Part shown: one piece after another, positions 44,607 through 54,437 of the stretch
Layout: the number at the start of each line of letters is the position of its first letter
How positions within the stretch are numbered: the stretch's first letter is position 1
Source: Parvibaculum sp.
Lineage (GTDB): Bacteria > Pseudomonadota > Alphaproteobacteria > Parvibaculales > Parvibaculaceae
Assembly: GCF_030651915.1 (NCBI RefSeq)
Contig: NZ_JAUSBV010000005.1
Span: 496,001-560,000 of the forward strand
Reading direction: 5' to 3'
Length of the DNA stretch: 64,000 nt
Notes under the pieces: model-generated
What the model was told of the DNA's origin: nothing
Database searches by the model: none
What the model saw: the letters and a program-made list of their open reading frames with translations, nothing else
Translations under genes and position numbers: made by a program

Positions 44607-45494
44607 GTGCGCGATCCTTACGAAATTCTGGGACTTAAGCCGGACGCGGGTAACGCCGAGGTCAAGGCGGCCTATCGCCGGCTTGCCAAGCGTTTGCATC
44701 CCGACGCCATGAGCGAAGGCAATGCGGCGCGCCAGCAGGCCCGATTCCAGGAAGTGACGGCCGCCTATAATCAGCTCAAGGACGACGCCGCCCGTCGGCG
44801 CTATGAGGCCGAGCGGCGTGCCGCGGCCGGTGTCGCGCGGGCCTCCGCCTTCGAGGAAACCATGCGGGGCGGGGCGACTGAACATCCGGTGTCGGAAGAT
44901 ATTTTCTCGGAACTCTTCGAGGGTATTCGCAGCGCCGGCAAACGTGTCTTTCGCGCCCGCGGCGACGACCAGACCTACCATCTGACCGTGAGCTTTCTCG
45001 ACGCCGCCAACGGCGCCCGTAAAAGAGTGCGCCTCGCCGCCGGCAAGATGCTTGATGTCAATGTCCCCGCCGGCATCGACGACGGCAATCAGATCAGATT
45101 GCGCGGACAGGGCGGCGCCGGGCATGGCGGTGCCGAGGCCGGAGATGCGCTCGTCACCGTCGCCATCGACCCGCATCCCCATTTCCGCCGCGAGGGCCGC
45201 GACATTCACCTCACCGTGCCGGTGAGCCTTCCGGAGGCGGTGCTTGGCGCGCGGGTCGACGTACCCACCATTTCGGGGCCGGTATCGCTTTCGGTGCCGG
45301 CGGGGTCGAATTCCGGCACCCGGCTGCGCCTGAAGGGCCGCGGAATCGCCGCCGAAGGTGGCACGCCGGGCGACCAGTATGTGACGCTGACGCTGGTTCT
45401 TCCCGAGCCCCCCGATGAGGCCTTGCAGGACTTTGCGGCGACCTGGACGGCAGGCGCTAAGCACAATCCGCGCAAGGATTTTTCGGATTCCTGA
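44607..45494 (+). CDS. DnaJ C-terminal-domain co-chaperone (second CbpA-like)
   Basis: 295 residues from GTG 44607 (a TTG at 44586 is possible). The J-domain has RRLAKRLHPDAMSEG with HPD near residue 35; a short linker (SEDIFSELFEGIRSAGKRV) follows, then the C-terminal peptide-binding domains from about residue 115 (YHLTVSFLDAANGARKRV, NVPAGIDDGNQIRLRGQG, VSLPEAVLGARVDVPT). There is no zinc finger and little Gly/Phe linker. It is a paralogue of the CbpA at 35266 without a CbpM partner. Its place just before fabI is common in alphaproteobacteria. Confidence 0.88.
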   Translation: MRDPYEILGLKPDAGNAEVKAAYRRLAKRLHPDAMSEGNAARQQARFQEVTAAYNQLKDDAARRRYEAERRAAAGVARASAFEETMRGGATEHPVSEDIFSELFEGIRSAGKRVFRARGDDQTYHLTVSFLDAANGARKRVRLAAGKMLDVNVPAGIDDGNQIRLRGQGGAGHGGAEAGDALVTVAIDPHPHFRREGRDIHLTVPVSLPEAVLGARVDVPTISGPVSLSVPAGSNSGTRLRLKGRGIAAEGGTPGDQYVTLTLVLPEPPDEALQDFAATWTAGAKHNPRKDFSDS

Positions 45495-45522
45495 ACCGAC
45501 ATGAACGGACATGATTCGTGAA

Positions 45523-45554
45523 CCGGCCGAACGGCCGGAATCCGGGCCTTTTTT
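45523..45554 (+). terminator. Probable terminator
   Basis: CCGGCC-GAAC-GGCCGG hairpin, 29 bases after the DnaJ-like stop, followed after 10 bases by TTTTTT. The gap between stem and U-run makes it less than classical. Confidence 0.45.
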
Positions 45555-45623
45555 GTTCGACCGCTATAGGCTTTTGTGTAGGATGCGCGACGATTTTCGG
45601 CCAGCGAACAAGACAGGGACGCA

Positions 45624-46463
45624 ATGAACAAAGCCACCAGCATCGAGGGCGCGGCCCTTAAGGGCAGCCTGATGGCCGGCAAGCGCGGGCTCATCATGGG
45701 CGTCGCGAACAATCGGTCGATCGCCTGGGGAATCGCCAAGGCCTGCGCCGATCAGGGTGCGGAGCTGGCCTTCACCTTCCAGGGTGAAGCGCTGCAGAAG
45801 CGCGTCATGCCGCTGGCTGAATCGGTGGGTTCGAACCTTGTCATGCCCTGCGACGTTACCGATGCGGCCAGCATGGACGCCGTGTTCGAACGTCTGTCGA
45901 AGGAATGGGGAAAGCTCGATTTCCTCGTTCACGCGATTGCCTATGCCAACAAGGATGAGCTCGACGGCCGCTATGTCGACACCTCGCTCGAAAACTTCAC
46001 GGCGAGCCTGGCCATTTCCTGCTATTCGTTCACCGCGCTTTGCCGCCGCGCCGAGCCGCTGATGACCGATGGCGGCTCGCTTGTCACGCTCACCTATTAC
46101 GGCGCCGAAAAGGTCATCCCGCATTACAACGTGATGGGTGTCGCCAAGGCGGCGCTGGAGGCGAGCGTGCGCTATCTGGCGGTCGATCTCGGGCGCAACA
46201 ATATCCGCGTCAATGCGATTTCGGCCGGGCCGATCAAGACGCTGGCGGCCTCGGGCATCGGCGACTTCCGGTACATCCTGAAGTGGAACGAGCTCAACGC
46301 GCCGATGAAGCGGACGGTGACGATCGAGGAAGTGGGCAAGACCGGTCTCTATCTCCTCTCCGATCTGGGTTCGGGCGTAACCGGCGGGGTCCATCACGTC
46401 GATGCCGGCTACAATGTCATCGGCATGAAGGCCGAGGACGCGCCGGATATGAGCATCGTCTGA
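45624..46463 (+). CDS. fabI: Enoyl-[acyl-carrier-protein] reductase I
   Basis: 279-residue NADH-dependent enoyl-ACP reductase, the last step of each fatty-acid elongation cycle and the usual triclosan target. It has [19 protein letters not shown] at the cofactor site, [19 protein letters not shown], the active-site pair in [19 protein letters not shown] (Tyr and Lys spaced by six), [14 protein letters not shown] and the closing [19 protein letters not shown] lies before ATG 45624. Complete. aroC follows after 103 bases. Confidence 0.95.
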   Translation: MNKATSIEGAALKGSLMAGKRGLIMGVANNRSIAWGIAKACADQGAELAFTFQGEALQKRVMPLAESVGSNLVMPCDVTDAASMDAVFERLSKEWGKLDFLVHAIAYANKDELDGRYVDTSLENFTASLAISCYSFTALCRRAEPLMTDGGSLVTLTYYGAEKVIPHYNVMGVAKAALEASVRYLAVDLGRNNIRVNAISAGPIKTLAASGIGDFRYILKWNELNAPMKRTVTIEEVGKTGLYLLSDLGSGVTGGVHHVDAGYNVIGMKAEDAPDMSIV

Positions 46464-46566
46464 ACTTCTCCTGTATGGTTTGCTTCCGAGACCTGCCCGG
46501 ATTCGCCGGGCGCGCGTCGTAACATTTTTGCAAGGACGGCCTCGCTGGCGGCCGTGTTTCAGGGCC

Positions 46567-47649
46567 ATGTCGCACAACACGTTCGGCCATCTCTTCCGCG
46601 TGACGACCTGGGGTGAAAGCCACGGGCCGGCGCTCGGCTGCGTGGTCGACGGCACGCCGCCGCGCCTCGCGCTGAAAGCGGAAGACATCCAGCACTGGCT
46701 CGATCGCCGCAGGCCCGGCCAATCGCGCTTCACGACGCAGCGACGCGAGCCGGACGCGGTCAAAATCCTTTCTGGAACTTTCGTCGAGGATGGGCTTGAA
46801 CTCACGACCGGCACGCCAATTTCGCTGATGATCGAGAATGTCGATCAGCGCTCGAAGGACTATGGCGACATCGCCAGTAAATTCCGGCCGGGCCATGCCG
46901 ATTTTACCTATCTGTCAAAATACGGCATCCGTGACTATCGCGGCGGCGGCCGCTCCTCGGCGCGCGAAACGGCGGCGCGGGTGGCGGCGGGTGCCGTCGC
47001 GCGCGCGGTCTTGCCGGGCGTTTCGATCCGCGGCGCACTGGTTCAGATGGGCCCGCACAAGATCGACCGCGCCAACTGGGATTGGGACGAGACGGAGCGC
47101 AATCCGTTCTGGTGTCCGGATGCACGGTCTGCGGCGCAGTGGGAAGACTATCTTGACGGTGTGCGCAAGCAGGGCTCGTCCTGCGGCGCCGTGATCGAAA
47201 TCGTTGCCACAGGCGTGCCTGTCGGCCTCGGCGCGCCGGTTTACGGCAAGCTCGACGCCGATCTTGCAGCCGCGATGATGAGCATCAATGCGGTCAAAGG
47301 CGTCGAGATCGGCGATGGCTTCTCCGCCGCTGCTCTTTCTGGCGAGGAGAACGCCGACGAGATGCGCGCGGGCAATAGCGGCCCATTGTTCACATCCAAT
47401 CATGCGGGCGGCATTCTTGGCGGCATTTCAACCGGACAGGATGTCGTCGTTCGCTTTGCGGTGAAGCCGACCTCGTCGATCCTCAGCCCGCGCAAAACGG
47501 TTACGCCCGGCGGCGAGGAGACAGAGATCGTCACCAAGGGCCGCCACGACCCCTGCGTCGGCATCCGCGCCGTGCCGGTCGGCGAGGCAATGATGGCTTG
47601 CATATTGGCGGATCATTGGCTGAGGAACAGGGGGCAGAACGGTGAGTGA
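46567..47649 (+). CDS. aroC: Chorismate synthase
   Basis: 360-residue FMN-dependent enzyme that converts EPSP to chorismate, the last common step of aromatic amino acid synthesis. Start [20 protein letters not shown], then [39 protein letters not shown], and [20 protein letters not shown], with [17 protein letters not shown] at the end, all strict family signatures. Complete. Its stop overlaps the next gene by 8 bases. Confidence 0.96.
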   Translation: MSHNTFGHLFRVTTWGESHGPALGCVVDGTPPRLALKAEDIQHWLDRRRPGQSRFTTQRREPDAVKILSGTFVEDGLELTTGTPISLMIENVDQRSKDYGDIASKFRPGHADFTYLSKYGIRDYRGGGRSSARETAARVAAGAVARAVLPGVSIRGALVQMGPHKIDRANWDWDETERNPFWCPDARSAAQWEDYLDGVRKQGSSCGAVIEIVATGVPVGLGAPVYGKLDADLAAAMMSINAVKGVEIGDGFSAAALSGEENADEMRAGNSGPLFTSNHAGGILGGISTGQDVVVRFAVKPTSSILSPRKTVTPGGEETEIVTKGRHDPCVGIRAVPVGEAMMACILADHWLRNRGQNGE

Positions 47650-48172
47650 CGCAGAACGGACGATGGCCGCACCGTCGGCGCCGCTGACGGTCCATTATGC
47701 CAAGGAGAAGGGTGAGGGCATCGTCTATGGCGGCATCCTGATTGCCGGGGTGCTGCTGCTTCACGCCATCACGCGGGCACCGACGATTGCGACGTTGGGC
47801 GCATTGATTGTGCTTTATGGGGCGCTCTATCACTGGCCCTATGTCAGGCGCGACCGCCGCGCGATCGAGATTTCGCCGTCGGGCCTCACCCTCGATCGGC
47901 TCGGACTGCTGCCGTGGAACGCCATCGCAGGCACGGAGATTGTCGACCGCTATCTGCGCACGATCCGCAATTCCGAACTGCGTGTCGAATTGCGCCGCTC
48001 CATCGAAACGGCTGTGGAGAACCCGGTGCAGGTGCATCCGCTGCGACGCCTGATGTATCGCTGCTGGCGCATGACCGGTCCGCAGCAGATTACCGTCAAG
48101 CTCAACACCCTCGATGCAAAGCCCGAGGTGATCCAGGCGGCAATCGGACAATATACGGGCCGCGTCCACTGA
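47642..48172 (+). CDS. Membrane protein with PH-like domain, unknown
   Basis: 176 residues from a GTG that overlaps aroC by 8 bases, so translation is probably coupled. Two adjacent membrane segments ([20 protein letters not shown] and [20 protein letters not shown]) are followed by a cytosolic part with [24 protein letters not shown], the pattern of bacterial PH-like (STM3941-type) domains, ending [20 protein letters not shown]. Function unknown. Confidence 0.72.
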   Translation: MSDAERTMAAPSAPLTVHYAKEKGEGIVYGGILIAGVLLLHAITRAPTIATLGALIVLYGALYHWPYVRRDRRAIEISPSGLTLDRLGLLPWNAIAGTEIVDRYLRTIRNSELRVELRRSIETAVENPVQVHPLRRLMYRCWRMTGPQQITVKLNTLDAKPEVIQAAIGQYTGRVH

Positions 48173-48178
48173 TCCGGC

Positions 48179-49225
48179 TCAGGCCGGTTTCCCGAACCAC
48201 ATGACCTTTGAGAGAAAGGCCGGCGTTTGGCCCAAACGCTCAAGCCCCGCGCGCGCGAAGATCGCGGTCAGATCTTCCTTGAGATAGGAAGAAAAATAGG
48301 GCTCGTGAAAACCAATCGGGAAAAACTCCAGAAGGCCGTCGAAGTCAGGTCTGTCGCCGGTCTGCAACGCGTCGACCAGTATCAGGACGCCGCCCGGCTT
48401 TAACACCCGCGCCATTTCGGCAGCGATGACCTTGCGTATCTTTGGCGGCAGTTCGTGGAAGAGAAAGATGCAGGTCACAACGTCCTGCGTCGATTCTCCG
48501 ACCGGCAGAGTCTCGGCATTGGCTTCCACCAGCGTTACGTTGCGCCGGCGCGCGAGCCGTGTCCGGGCTTCGGCGATATAAGGCGGCGACAGGTCGATGC
48601 CGGTCATGTTCAGCCGTGGATAATTTCCGGATACCGTTTCCAGAAAGCGGCCGGTCCCGCAGGCAACATCGAGCAAATGCAGCTTGCGCTGGTCGCGCCC
48701 TTGCAACGCCTCGGCCAACGGGACCAGCGCCTGACGGCGCATGGCATCGGCTGTGCCGGTGAACAACACTTCGACCTGCGTGTCGTAGAGTCGCGCCGAT
48801 TTTTCCGAGAGCCAGCCATCGGTCTGGTAGTGGAAATTCTGCAAATAGTATCTGGGAAACCTGCCGCGCAACGCCGGCGTCAGCACTTCGGAGTGGCGCC
48901 GCGCCAACCGGCGCTCGTCGACGGCGCGGGCGTCGCGGAAGAACGCCATGCTGCGCTCGACCGCAGCGGCCGGATCGGCTGGCAAATCGGCGGGTAGGCG
49001 ATAAATCCCGGACTCGATGTTCTTCCAGTCGCGCTCGAAGAGCTCGCGCATGGCGGCAACAAGGCCCTGCCAGCCGGGACGGGCGCCTTTGATTGCCACC
49101 GGGGCCTCACCCGGCGGCGTCAATGGACCATGCATCCGGCGCAGCGCCAGATAGTGACCCATGAACCAGGCGACCCGCGCGCCCTGTGCCGCACCATATC
49201 CAAGACGTGCCAGCGGTCCTGCCAT
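48179..49225 (-). CDS. SAM-dependent methyltransferase
   Basis: 348 residues. The class I methyltransferase core begins about residue 180 with HLLDVACGTGRFLETV (SAM loop), MTGIDLSPPYIAEAR, EANAETLPVGESTQDVVTCI and ARVLKPGGVLILVDALQ. The N-terminal 170 residues are helical and include SEKSARLYDTQVEVLFTGTADAMRR, typical of a family of unknown substrate. Last gene of the minus-strand run that includes dxs, tlyA and the RNA methyltransferase, with only 8 bases between it and the next gene upstream. Confidence 0.83.
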   Translation of the reverse strand: MAGPLARLGYGAAQGARVAWFMGHYLALRRMHGPLTPPGEAPVAIKGARPGWQGLVAAMRELFERDWKNIESGIYRLPADLPADPAAAVERSMAFFRDARAVDERRLARRHSEVLTPALRGRFPRYYLQNFHYQTDGWLSEKSARLYDTQVEVLFTGTADAMRRQALVPLAEALQGRDQRKLHLLDVACGTGRFLETVSGNYPRLNMTGIDLSPPYIAEARTRLARRRNVTLVEANAETLPVGESTQDVVTCIFLFHELPPKIRKVIAAEMARVLKPGGVLILVDALQTGDRPDFDGLLEFFPIGFHEPYFSSYLKEDLTAIFARAGLERLGQTPAFLSKVMWFGKPA

Positions 49226-49233
49226 TGGCGTTC

Positions 49234-50481
49234 TCAGTCCCTTGTGAAAATACCGACCACTTCAATATGGGGCGACCAGAGAAATTGGTCCACCGGTGTC
49301 AGACGCTTCAGGCCGTAGCCACCATCGATCAATGTCCGGGCGTCGCGGGCGAATGTGGCCGGATTGCAGGACACGCCGACGACAACGGGCACGATCGACT
49401 TTGCGAGTTCCGCCGCTTGCGCCGCAGCCCCGGCGCGCGGCGGGTCGAACACCACCGCGTCGAAGGGCTTCAATTCACTCGCGAGCATCGGCCGGCGCAC
49501 CAGATCGCGGGTTTCGGGGGTCACCGGTTTGAAGCGGAGCATCGGCCCCTGCTCGCGCACCGCACGAGAAAGGGCTGCAAGCGATGCTGCTTCGCTCTCG
49601 ACCACATGAACGGCGGCCTGGGGCGCCAGTGCGGCGGCAAAGGTGCCGCAGCCCGCGAAAAGATCGGCGATCCGACCGGCGCCCCCGACACCGTCGCGCA
49701 CCAGACGCACCAGAGCCGCTTCGCCATCGATCGTCGGCTGCAGAAAGGCACCGGGTGGCGGGGTCAGGCCGAGTCCGGACAGATCAACAAACGGTGCGCG
49801 CCGCTCGGCAACGATCTCGCCGTCCCATGACAGCCGTGCGAGATCGGCAATCTCTGTCTGCTTTGCCAACTCGGCACGCAGCGGCCCATCCAGGGTCTTT
49901 CCGCCGCTTACCGCCACGTCGAGACCGCTCGCCGTCGCAGTCACCAGCAACGACGCATGCGCGTTGCGCGCGAGCCCGTGGCCAACCAACACGCCGAGCG
50001 CCGGCAGCGCGCGCTCGATCTCCGGCACGACCAGCGGACATTCCACTATGGGAATAATCGTATGGCTTGCCTTCGCGTGATAGCCGAGCGTCAGCGTTTT
50101 CCGGCTGCGCGTCGCAGAGAAGGTGGCGCGGCGCCGGCTTCGCGGCTGCGCCGGCTGGAGCGCATCGATGCTGGCGACGATACCGCGCGGGCGCAATGCT
50201 GCCTCCACCTGCGCATGCTTCCATGCGGCATAGGCTTGCGGCGCCATATGCTGGAGCGCGCAGCCGCCGCAAACCGTGAAATGCGGGCATGGCGGCTCCA
50301 CGCGGTCGGGCGATGCCTCGAGAATCGCGACCAGGGCCGCCCGTCCCTCGCCTTCCGGGCGTATGCGCACACGCTCACCCGGCAGGACATAAGGCACGAA
50401 AAGCAGGCCCGCCGTCGTTTCGGCAATACCGTCGCCCTGCGCGCCGAGCGAGCCGATCTCGACCTCGATTTCAGCGGTCAT
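49234..50481 (-). CDS. TrmA/RumA-family RNA m5U methyltransferase
   Basis: 415-residue SAM-dependent RNA uracil-5-methyltransferase. An N-terminal TRAM domain (EVEIGSLGAQGDGIAETTAG) is followed by the iron-sulfur motif CPHFTVCGGCALQHM, the SAM site IADLFAGCGTFAAALA, VFDPPRAGA and the catalytic Cys in GVSCNPATFARDART. Start MTAEIEVEIG at 50481 overlaps the tlyA end by 11 bases. The target, 23S rRNA U747/U1939-like or tRNA U54, cannot be told apart from sequence alone. The final His/Phe-rich end LTPVDQFLWSPHIEVVGIF is family-typical. Confidence 0.9.
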   Translation of the reverse strand: MTAEIEVEIGSLGAQGDGIAETTAGLLFVPYVLPGERVRIRPEGEGRAALVAILEASPDRVEPPCPHFTVCGGCALQHMAPQAYAAWKHAQVEAALRPRGIVASIDALQPAQPRSRRRATFSATRSRKTLTLGYHAKASHTIIPIVECPLVVPEIERALPALGVLVGHGLARNAHASLLVTATASGLDVAVSGGKTLDGPLRAELAKQTEIADLARLSWDGEIVAERRAPFVDLSGLGLTPPPGAFLQPTIDGEAALVRLVRDGVGGAGRIADLFAGCGTFAAALAPQAAVHVVESEAASLAALSRAVREQGPMLRFKPVTPETRDLVRRPMLASELKPFDAVVFDPPRAGAAAQAAELAKSIVPVVVGVSCNPATFARDARTLIDGGYGLKRLTPVDQFLWSPHIEVVGIFTRD

Positions 50482-51217
50482 GACAAGCGGCCAGCAGGAA
50501 TTCCCGATTGCCGTCACCGCCTTCGATCGGGCTCGGGACAATACCGATGACGCGCCAGTTCATTTCCTCATCCATCCAGTGCGAAACCTCGTCACAGACC
50601 TTCGCATGCAAATCGACGTCGCGGACGATGCCGCCCTTGCCGACATTTTCCGGTCCAACCTCGAATTGCGGCTTGATCAGCGCAACGAAGTGGGCGCCAG
50701 GTGCGGCCAATGCCAGCGCGGGCGGCAGCGCTTTTGCAAGACCGATGAAACTCAGATCAGCGACGATGAATTCGATGCGTTCGGGCACGCGCTCGCGCGT
50801 CAGGTCTTTCACATTCAATCCTTCAATGGCGCGAACGCGGGCGTCGCCCGCAATTTCCGGCGCAAGTTGGCCGTGGCCGACATCGACCGCAACCACGCCG
50901 GCCGCGCCGCGTTCCAGCAGCACCTGGGTAAAGCCGCCGGTTGAGGCGCCAACGTCGAGGCAGATCATACCCGATGGGTCGAGTGCGAAATGATCGAGCG
51001 CATGTCGCAGTTTCAATGCACCTCGCGACACATAAGGATGCTCGGGCGCCGTCACTTCGATCTCATCGCCATCGTCAACCAGGTCGGCAGGCTTCGCCGC
51101 CGGCCGGCCGCCGACACGTACATGGCCGGATCGGATCGCCCCTTGTGCGCGCGCCCGCGTCCGAACCAGCCCACGCTCGACCAGTGCAAGATCGAGGCGG
51201 CGCTTTTTGCCCGACAT
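50471..51217 (-). CDS. tlyA: TlyA family rRNA 2'-O-methyltransferase
   Basis: 248 residues. An N-terminal S4 RNA-binding domain (LDLALVERGLVRTRARAQGAI, VRVGGRPAAKPADLV) is followed by an FtsJ-like methyltransferase domain from about residue 63 with YVSRGALKLRHALDHF, CLDVGASTGGFTQVLLERGA, IVADLSFIGLAKALPPAL and ALIKPQFEVG. The family methylates ribose in 16S/23S rRNA; the older name hemolysin A is misleading. It lies 8 bases behind dxs, the usual alphaproteobacterial order, and overlaps the TrmA-like gene. Confidence 0.92.
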   Translation of the reverse strand: MSGKKRRLDLALVERGLVRTRARAQGAIRSGHVRVGGRPAAKPADLVDDGDEIEVTAPEHPYVSRGALKLRHALDHFALDPSGMICLDVGASTGGFTQVLLERGAAGVVAVDVGHGQLAPEIAGDARVRAIEGLNVKDLTRERVPERIEFIVADLSFIGLAKALPPALALAAPGAHFVALIKPQFEVGPENVGKGGIVRDVDLHAKVCDEVSHWMDEEMNWRVIGIVPSPIEGGDGNREFLLAACHDR

Positions 51218-51225
51218 CGGCGCTC

Positions 51226-53175
51226 TCAGACGAGTTTGGGTAGAGACTGCGGCGCGATTGCGGCGATGTCGGTGATTTGCCGCTCAAGTCCGAGCGCCAT
51301 CAACGCAGTTTCGACGATCTGCGCCGCATTGAGATGCGCGAGATCGTACATCTTTTCGGGCTTGTCATGGTCGATGAAGAAATCCGGCAGCGTCATCGGC
51401 CGGACCTTGAGGCCGTGATCGAGCGCGCCGGAACGGGCCAGAAAATCAAGTACATGGCTGCCAAAACCGCCGACAGATCCTTCTTCGACGGTAATCAACA
51501 CTTCATGTTCGCGCGCAAGACGCGCCACCAGTTCCTCATCGAGCGGCTTGGCGAAGCGCGCGTCGGCGACCGTTGACGAGAGCCCCAGCGCTGCAAGCTG
51601 GTCGGCGGCCTTCAGCGCCTCCTGAAGCCGCGTCCCGAAAGACAGGATCGCCACTTTTGTGCCTTCGCGCAGAATACGGCCCCGACCGATCTCGAGCGGC
51701 GTGCCGATTTCCGGCAGATCAAGACCAATGCCCTCGCCGCGCGGGTAGCGGAAGGCCGAGGGCCGGTCGTCTATGGCGGCCGCCGTTGCCACCATATGCA
51801 TCAGTTCCAGTTCGTCGGCCGCCGCCATGACGACAAAGCCCGGCAGGCAGGCCAGATAGGCGACGTCGAAGGCGCCGGCATGGGTCGGGCCGTCGGCACC
51901 GACCAATCCGGCGCGGTCGATGGCGAAACGTACCGGCAGGCGCTGGATCGCCACGTCGTGCACGACCTGGTCATAGCCGCGCTGCAGAAATGTCGAATAA
52001 ATGGCCGCAAACGGCTTGAGGCCTTCGGTCGCGAGGCCTGCGGCAAAGGTAACCGCGTGCTGCTCTGCGATGCCGACATCGAAAGTCCGTGTCGGAAAGC
52101 GGTCGCCGAAGAGATCGAGACCTGTGCCGGATGGCATGGCCGCCGTGATCGCAACGATCTTGTCGTCGCGTTCGGCATGCGCGATCAGGCTTTGGGCGAA
52201 AATCTTGGTGTAGCTCGGCGCATTGGCCGGCGCTTTTGCCTGTGCACCGGTGATGACGTCGAATTTCGAAACGCCGTGATATTTGTCGTCGGCGGCCTCG
52301 GCCGGTGCGTAGCCTTTGCCCTTCTGCGTCACGACATGGACGAGGATCGGGCCTTCGCCGGCGTCGCGTACATTCTTCAGTACTGGCAGCAGGTGGTCGA
52401 AATTGTGTCCGTCGATCGGGCCGACATAATAGCAGCCGAGTTCCTCGAAAAGCGTCCCGCCCATGGCCATGCCGCGCGCATATTCCTCGGCGCGGCGGGC
52501 GCTTTCCTCCAGCCGTTTCGGCAGAAGTTGCGCCAGTTGCTTGGCCAGATGCCGCATCGAACGATAGGCCCCGCCCGACAGAAGGCGTGCCAGATAAGCG
52601 CTCATGGCGCCGACCGGCGGGGCGATCGACATGTCGTTGTCGTTGAGAATGATGATCAGGCGGCTGTCCATCGAGCCGGCATTGTTCATCGCTTCATAGG
52701 CCATGCCGGCCGACATCGCGCCGTCGCCGATGACGGCAACAACATTGTTGGTGCCGCCCTTGAGATCGCGCGCGACCGCCATGCCGAGACCGGCCGAAAT
52801 CGATGTCGACGAATGCGCCGCGCCGAAGGGATCGAATTCGCTTTCGGCGCGCTTCGTGAAACCCGACAGGCCGCCGCCCTGGCGCAGCGTGCGGATGCGG
52901 TCGCGGCGGCCGGTCAGAATCTTGTGCGGATAGGCCTGATGGCCGACATCCCAGACAATGCGGTCTTCCGGCGTGTTGAACACGTGATGAAGCGCGACGG
53001 TGAGTTCGACCACGCCGAGACCCGCACCCAGATGGCCGCCGGTTACCGAGACGGCGTCGATCATTTCGGCGCGCAATTCATCGGCAATCTGGCGCAGATC
53101 GCTTTCGGGAAAGGCGCGCAAATCCGCCGGGCTATTCACCCGGTCAAGCAATGGGGTCGCAGGTTTGCTGCTCAA
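51226..53175 (-). CDS. dxs: 1-deoxy-D-xylulose-5-phosphate synthase
   Basis: 649-residue thiamine-diphosphate enzyme that starts the MEP isoprenoid pathway from pyruvate and glyceraldehyde 3-phosphate. The TTG at 53175 follows GAGGTGAG. Motifs: [38 protein letters not shown], the TPP site [31 protein letters not shown], and in the second half [17 protein letters not shown] with the catalytic Glu and FRYPRGEG. Complete. It lies between ispA (upstream) and tlyA (downstream) in one run. Confidence 0.96.
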   Translation of the reverse strand: MSSKPATPLLDRVNSPADLRAFPESDLRQIADELRAEMIDAVSVTGGHLGAGLGVVELTVALHHVFNTPEDRIVWDVGHQAYPHKILTGRRDRIRTLRQGGGLSGFTKRAESEFDPFGAAHSSTSISAGLGMAVARDLKGGTNNVVAVIGDGAMSAGMAYEAMNNAGSMDSRLIIILNDNDMSIAPPVGAMSAYLARLLSGGAYRSMRHLAKQLAQLLPKRLEESARRAEEYARGMAMGGTLFEELGCYYVGPIDGHNFDHLLPVLKNVRDAGEGPILVHVVTQKGKGYAPAEAADDKYHGVSKFDVITGAQAKAPANAPSYTKIFAQSLIAHAERDDKIVAITAAMPSGTGLDLFGDRFPTRTFDVGIAEQHAVTFAAGLATEGLKPFAAIYSTFLQRGYDQVVHDVAIQRLPVRFAIDRAGLVGADGPTHAGAFDVAYLACLPGFVVMAAADELELMHMVATAAAIDDRPSAFRYPRGEGIGLDLPEIGTPLEIGRGRILREGTKVAILSFGTRLQEALKAADQLAALGLSSTVADARFAKPLDEELVARLAREHEVLITVEEGSVGGFGSHVLDFLARSGALDHGLKVRPMTLPDFFIDHDKPEKMYDLAHLNAAQIVETALMALGLERQITDIAAIAPQSLPKLV

Positions 53176-53250
53176 ACACTCACCTCGGCCGGCGCGGTGA
53201 CCGGATAGGGGCCCGACAAGGGCCCGGGGCCAACCGAAAACCGGCGGACC

Positions 53251-54144
53251 TCAGTTGCGGCGCGTTATAACGAAATGCGCGGCCTGACGCAAAAGGTCGG
53301 CTCTTTCGTCAAACAAATCAAGATGTTGGACAGCCTGTTCGGCCAGCATCCGGGCCTGGGCGCGGGCACGGTCCGTCCCCAGAATCGAGACGAAAGTGGC
53401 TTTTCCGGCGGCGGCGTCCTTGCCGGCTCTCTTGCCCATGAGGTCCGTATCCCCCTCGGCATCAAGCAGGTCGTCGGCAATCTGGTAGGCAAGCCCCATG
53501 TCATGGGCATAGGCATGGAGCGCATGCTCGGCCTCAACCGAGGCGCGGCCGAGCACCGCGCCGGCCTCGCAGGAAAACGCAATCAGCGCGCCCGTTTTCA
53601 GGAGCTGGAGGCGCGTAATGCCGCCAATATCGAGCGGCGCGCCTTCGCTCTTCAGGTCGATCATCTGGCCGCCGACCATGCCGCGCGCGCCGGCTGCGGC
53701 GGCCAGGCGGCGCACCAGTTCGATCCGGACGCGGGCGCGCTCATGGGTCGCAGGATCGGCGATGATCTCGAAGGCCAGCGTCAACAAGGCATCGCCGGCC
53801 AGCATCGCCGTTGCCTCGTCGAAAGCCTTGTGGACGGCCGGTTTTCCATGGCGCAGATCGTCGTCGTCCATGCAGGGCATGTCGTCATGCACCAGCGAAT
53901 AGATATGAACGCATTCGGCCGCAGCGGCGGCGCGCAGTGCCGATTCGGAATTCACCGCGAAGAGCCGGGCGCTTTGTGCCACCAGAAAGGGGCGGAAACG
54001 CTTGCCGCCACCCAGCGCCGCATAGCGCATGGCTTCCGCAAGACGGCTTTCCGGCCCCTCAACGCGCGGCAGCAGCCGGTCGAGCGCTTTTTCGATGTCG
54101 CTCGCATGTTCGGACAATGCAGCTTCGAAGAGGGAACCGGCCAT
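53251..54144 (-). CDS. ispA: Farnesyl/geranyl diphosphate synthase
   Basis: 297-residue trans-prenyltransferase. The first aspartate-rich motif is HDDMPCMDDDDLRHGKP, the second YQIADDLLDAEGD; GGGKRFRPFL near the N-terminus binds the diphosphate. It joins IPP to DMAPP/GPP to make farnesyl diphosphate, the precursor of quinones and undecaprenyl lipids. The start at 54144 is chosen because it gives the family N-terminus (SLFEAALSEHASDIEKALDR) and lies 11 bases after xseB; longer frames run into xseB. It precedes dxs by 75 bases. Confidence 0.93.
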   Translation of the reverse strand: MAGSLFEAALSEHASDIEKALDRLLPRVEGPESRLAEAMRYAALGGGKRFRPFLVAQSARLFAVNSESALRAAAAAECVHIYSLVHDDMPCMDDDDLRHGKPAVHKAFDEATAMLAGDALLTLAFEIIADPATHERARVRIELVRRLAAAAGARGMVGGQMIDLKSEGAPLDIGGITRLQLLKTGALIAFSCEAGAVLGRASVEAEHALHAYAHDMGLAYQIADDLLDAEGDTDLMGKRAGKDAAAGKATFVSILGTDRARAQARMLAEQAVQHLDLFDERADLLRQAAHFVITRRN

Positions 54145-54155
54145 CGGCGCGACGT

Positions 54156-54416
54156 TCAGTCGATGTCGAGCGGCGAGGTGCCGGCCGGCTCGCCACTCGC
54201 CGAAAGCGTGATTTTTTCGACTTTTGCCTCTGCGGCCTTCAGTCGCGCCTCGCAATGGGCCTTCAGCGCGGTACCGCGCTCATAAAGTTCGATCGATGTT
54301 TCAAGCGGCGCCTCACCCGATTCGAGCTGGCCGACGATCTTTTCGAGCTGGGCAAGCGCCTCCTCGAAGCTCAGCTTCTCGATGTCCTTGTTTGCGTCGA
54401 CCTTGGCAGCGGACAT
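54156..54416 (-). CDS. xseB: Exodeoxyribonuclease VII small subunit
   Basis: 86 residues with the family core [20 protein letters not shown] followed by [20 protein letters not shown], a coiled helical hairpin that binds the XseA tail. The enzyme degrades single-stranded DNA from both ends. GGAAGGAACAAG precedes the ATG. It lies between the HDAC-like gene and ispA, as in many proteobacteria. xseA is not in the window. Confidence 0.93.
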   Translation of the reverse strand: MSAAKVDANKDIEKLSFEEALAQLEKIVGQLESGEAPLETSIELYERGTALKAHCEARLKAAEAKVEKITLSASGEPAGTSPLDID

Positions 54417-54437
54417 GGGCTTGTTCCTTCCGGATTT

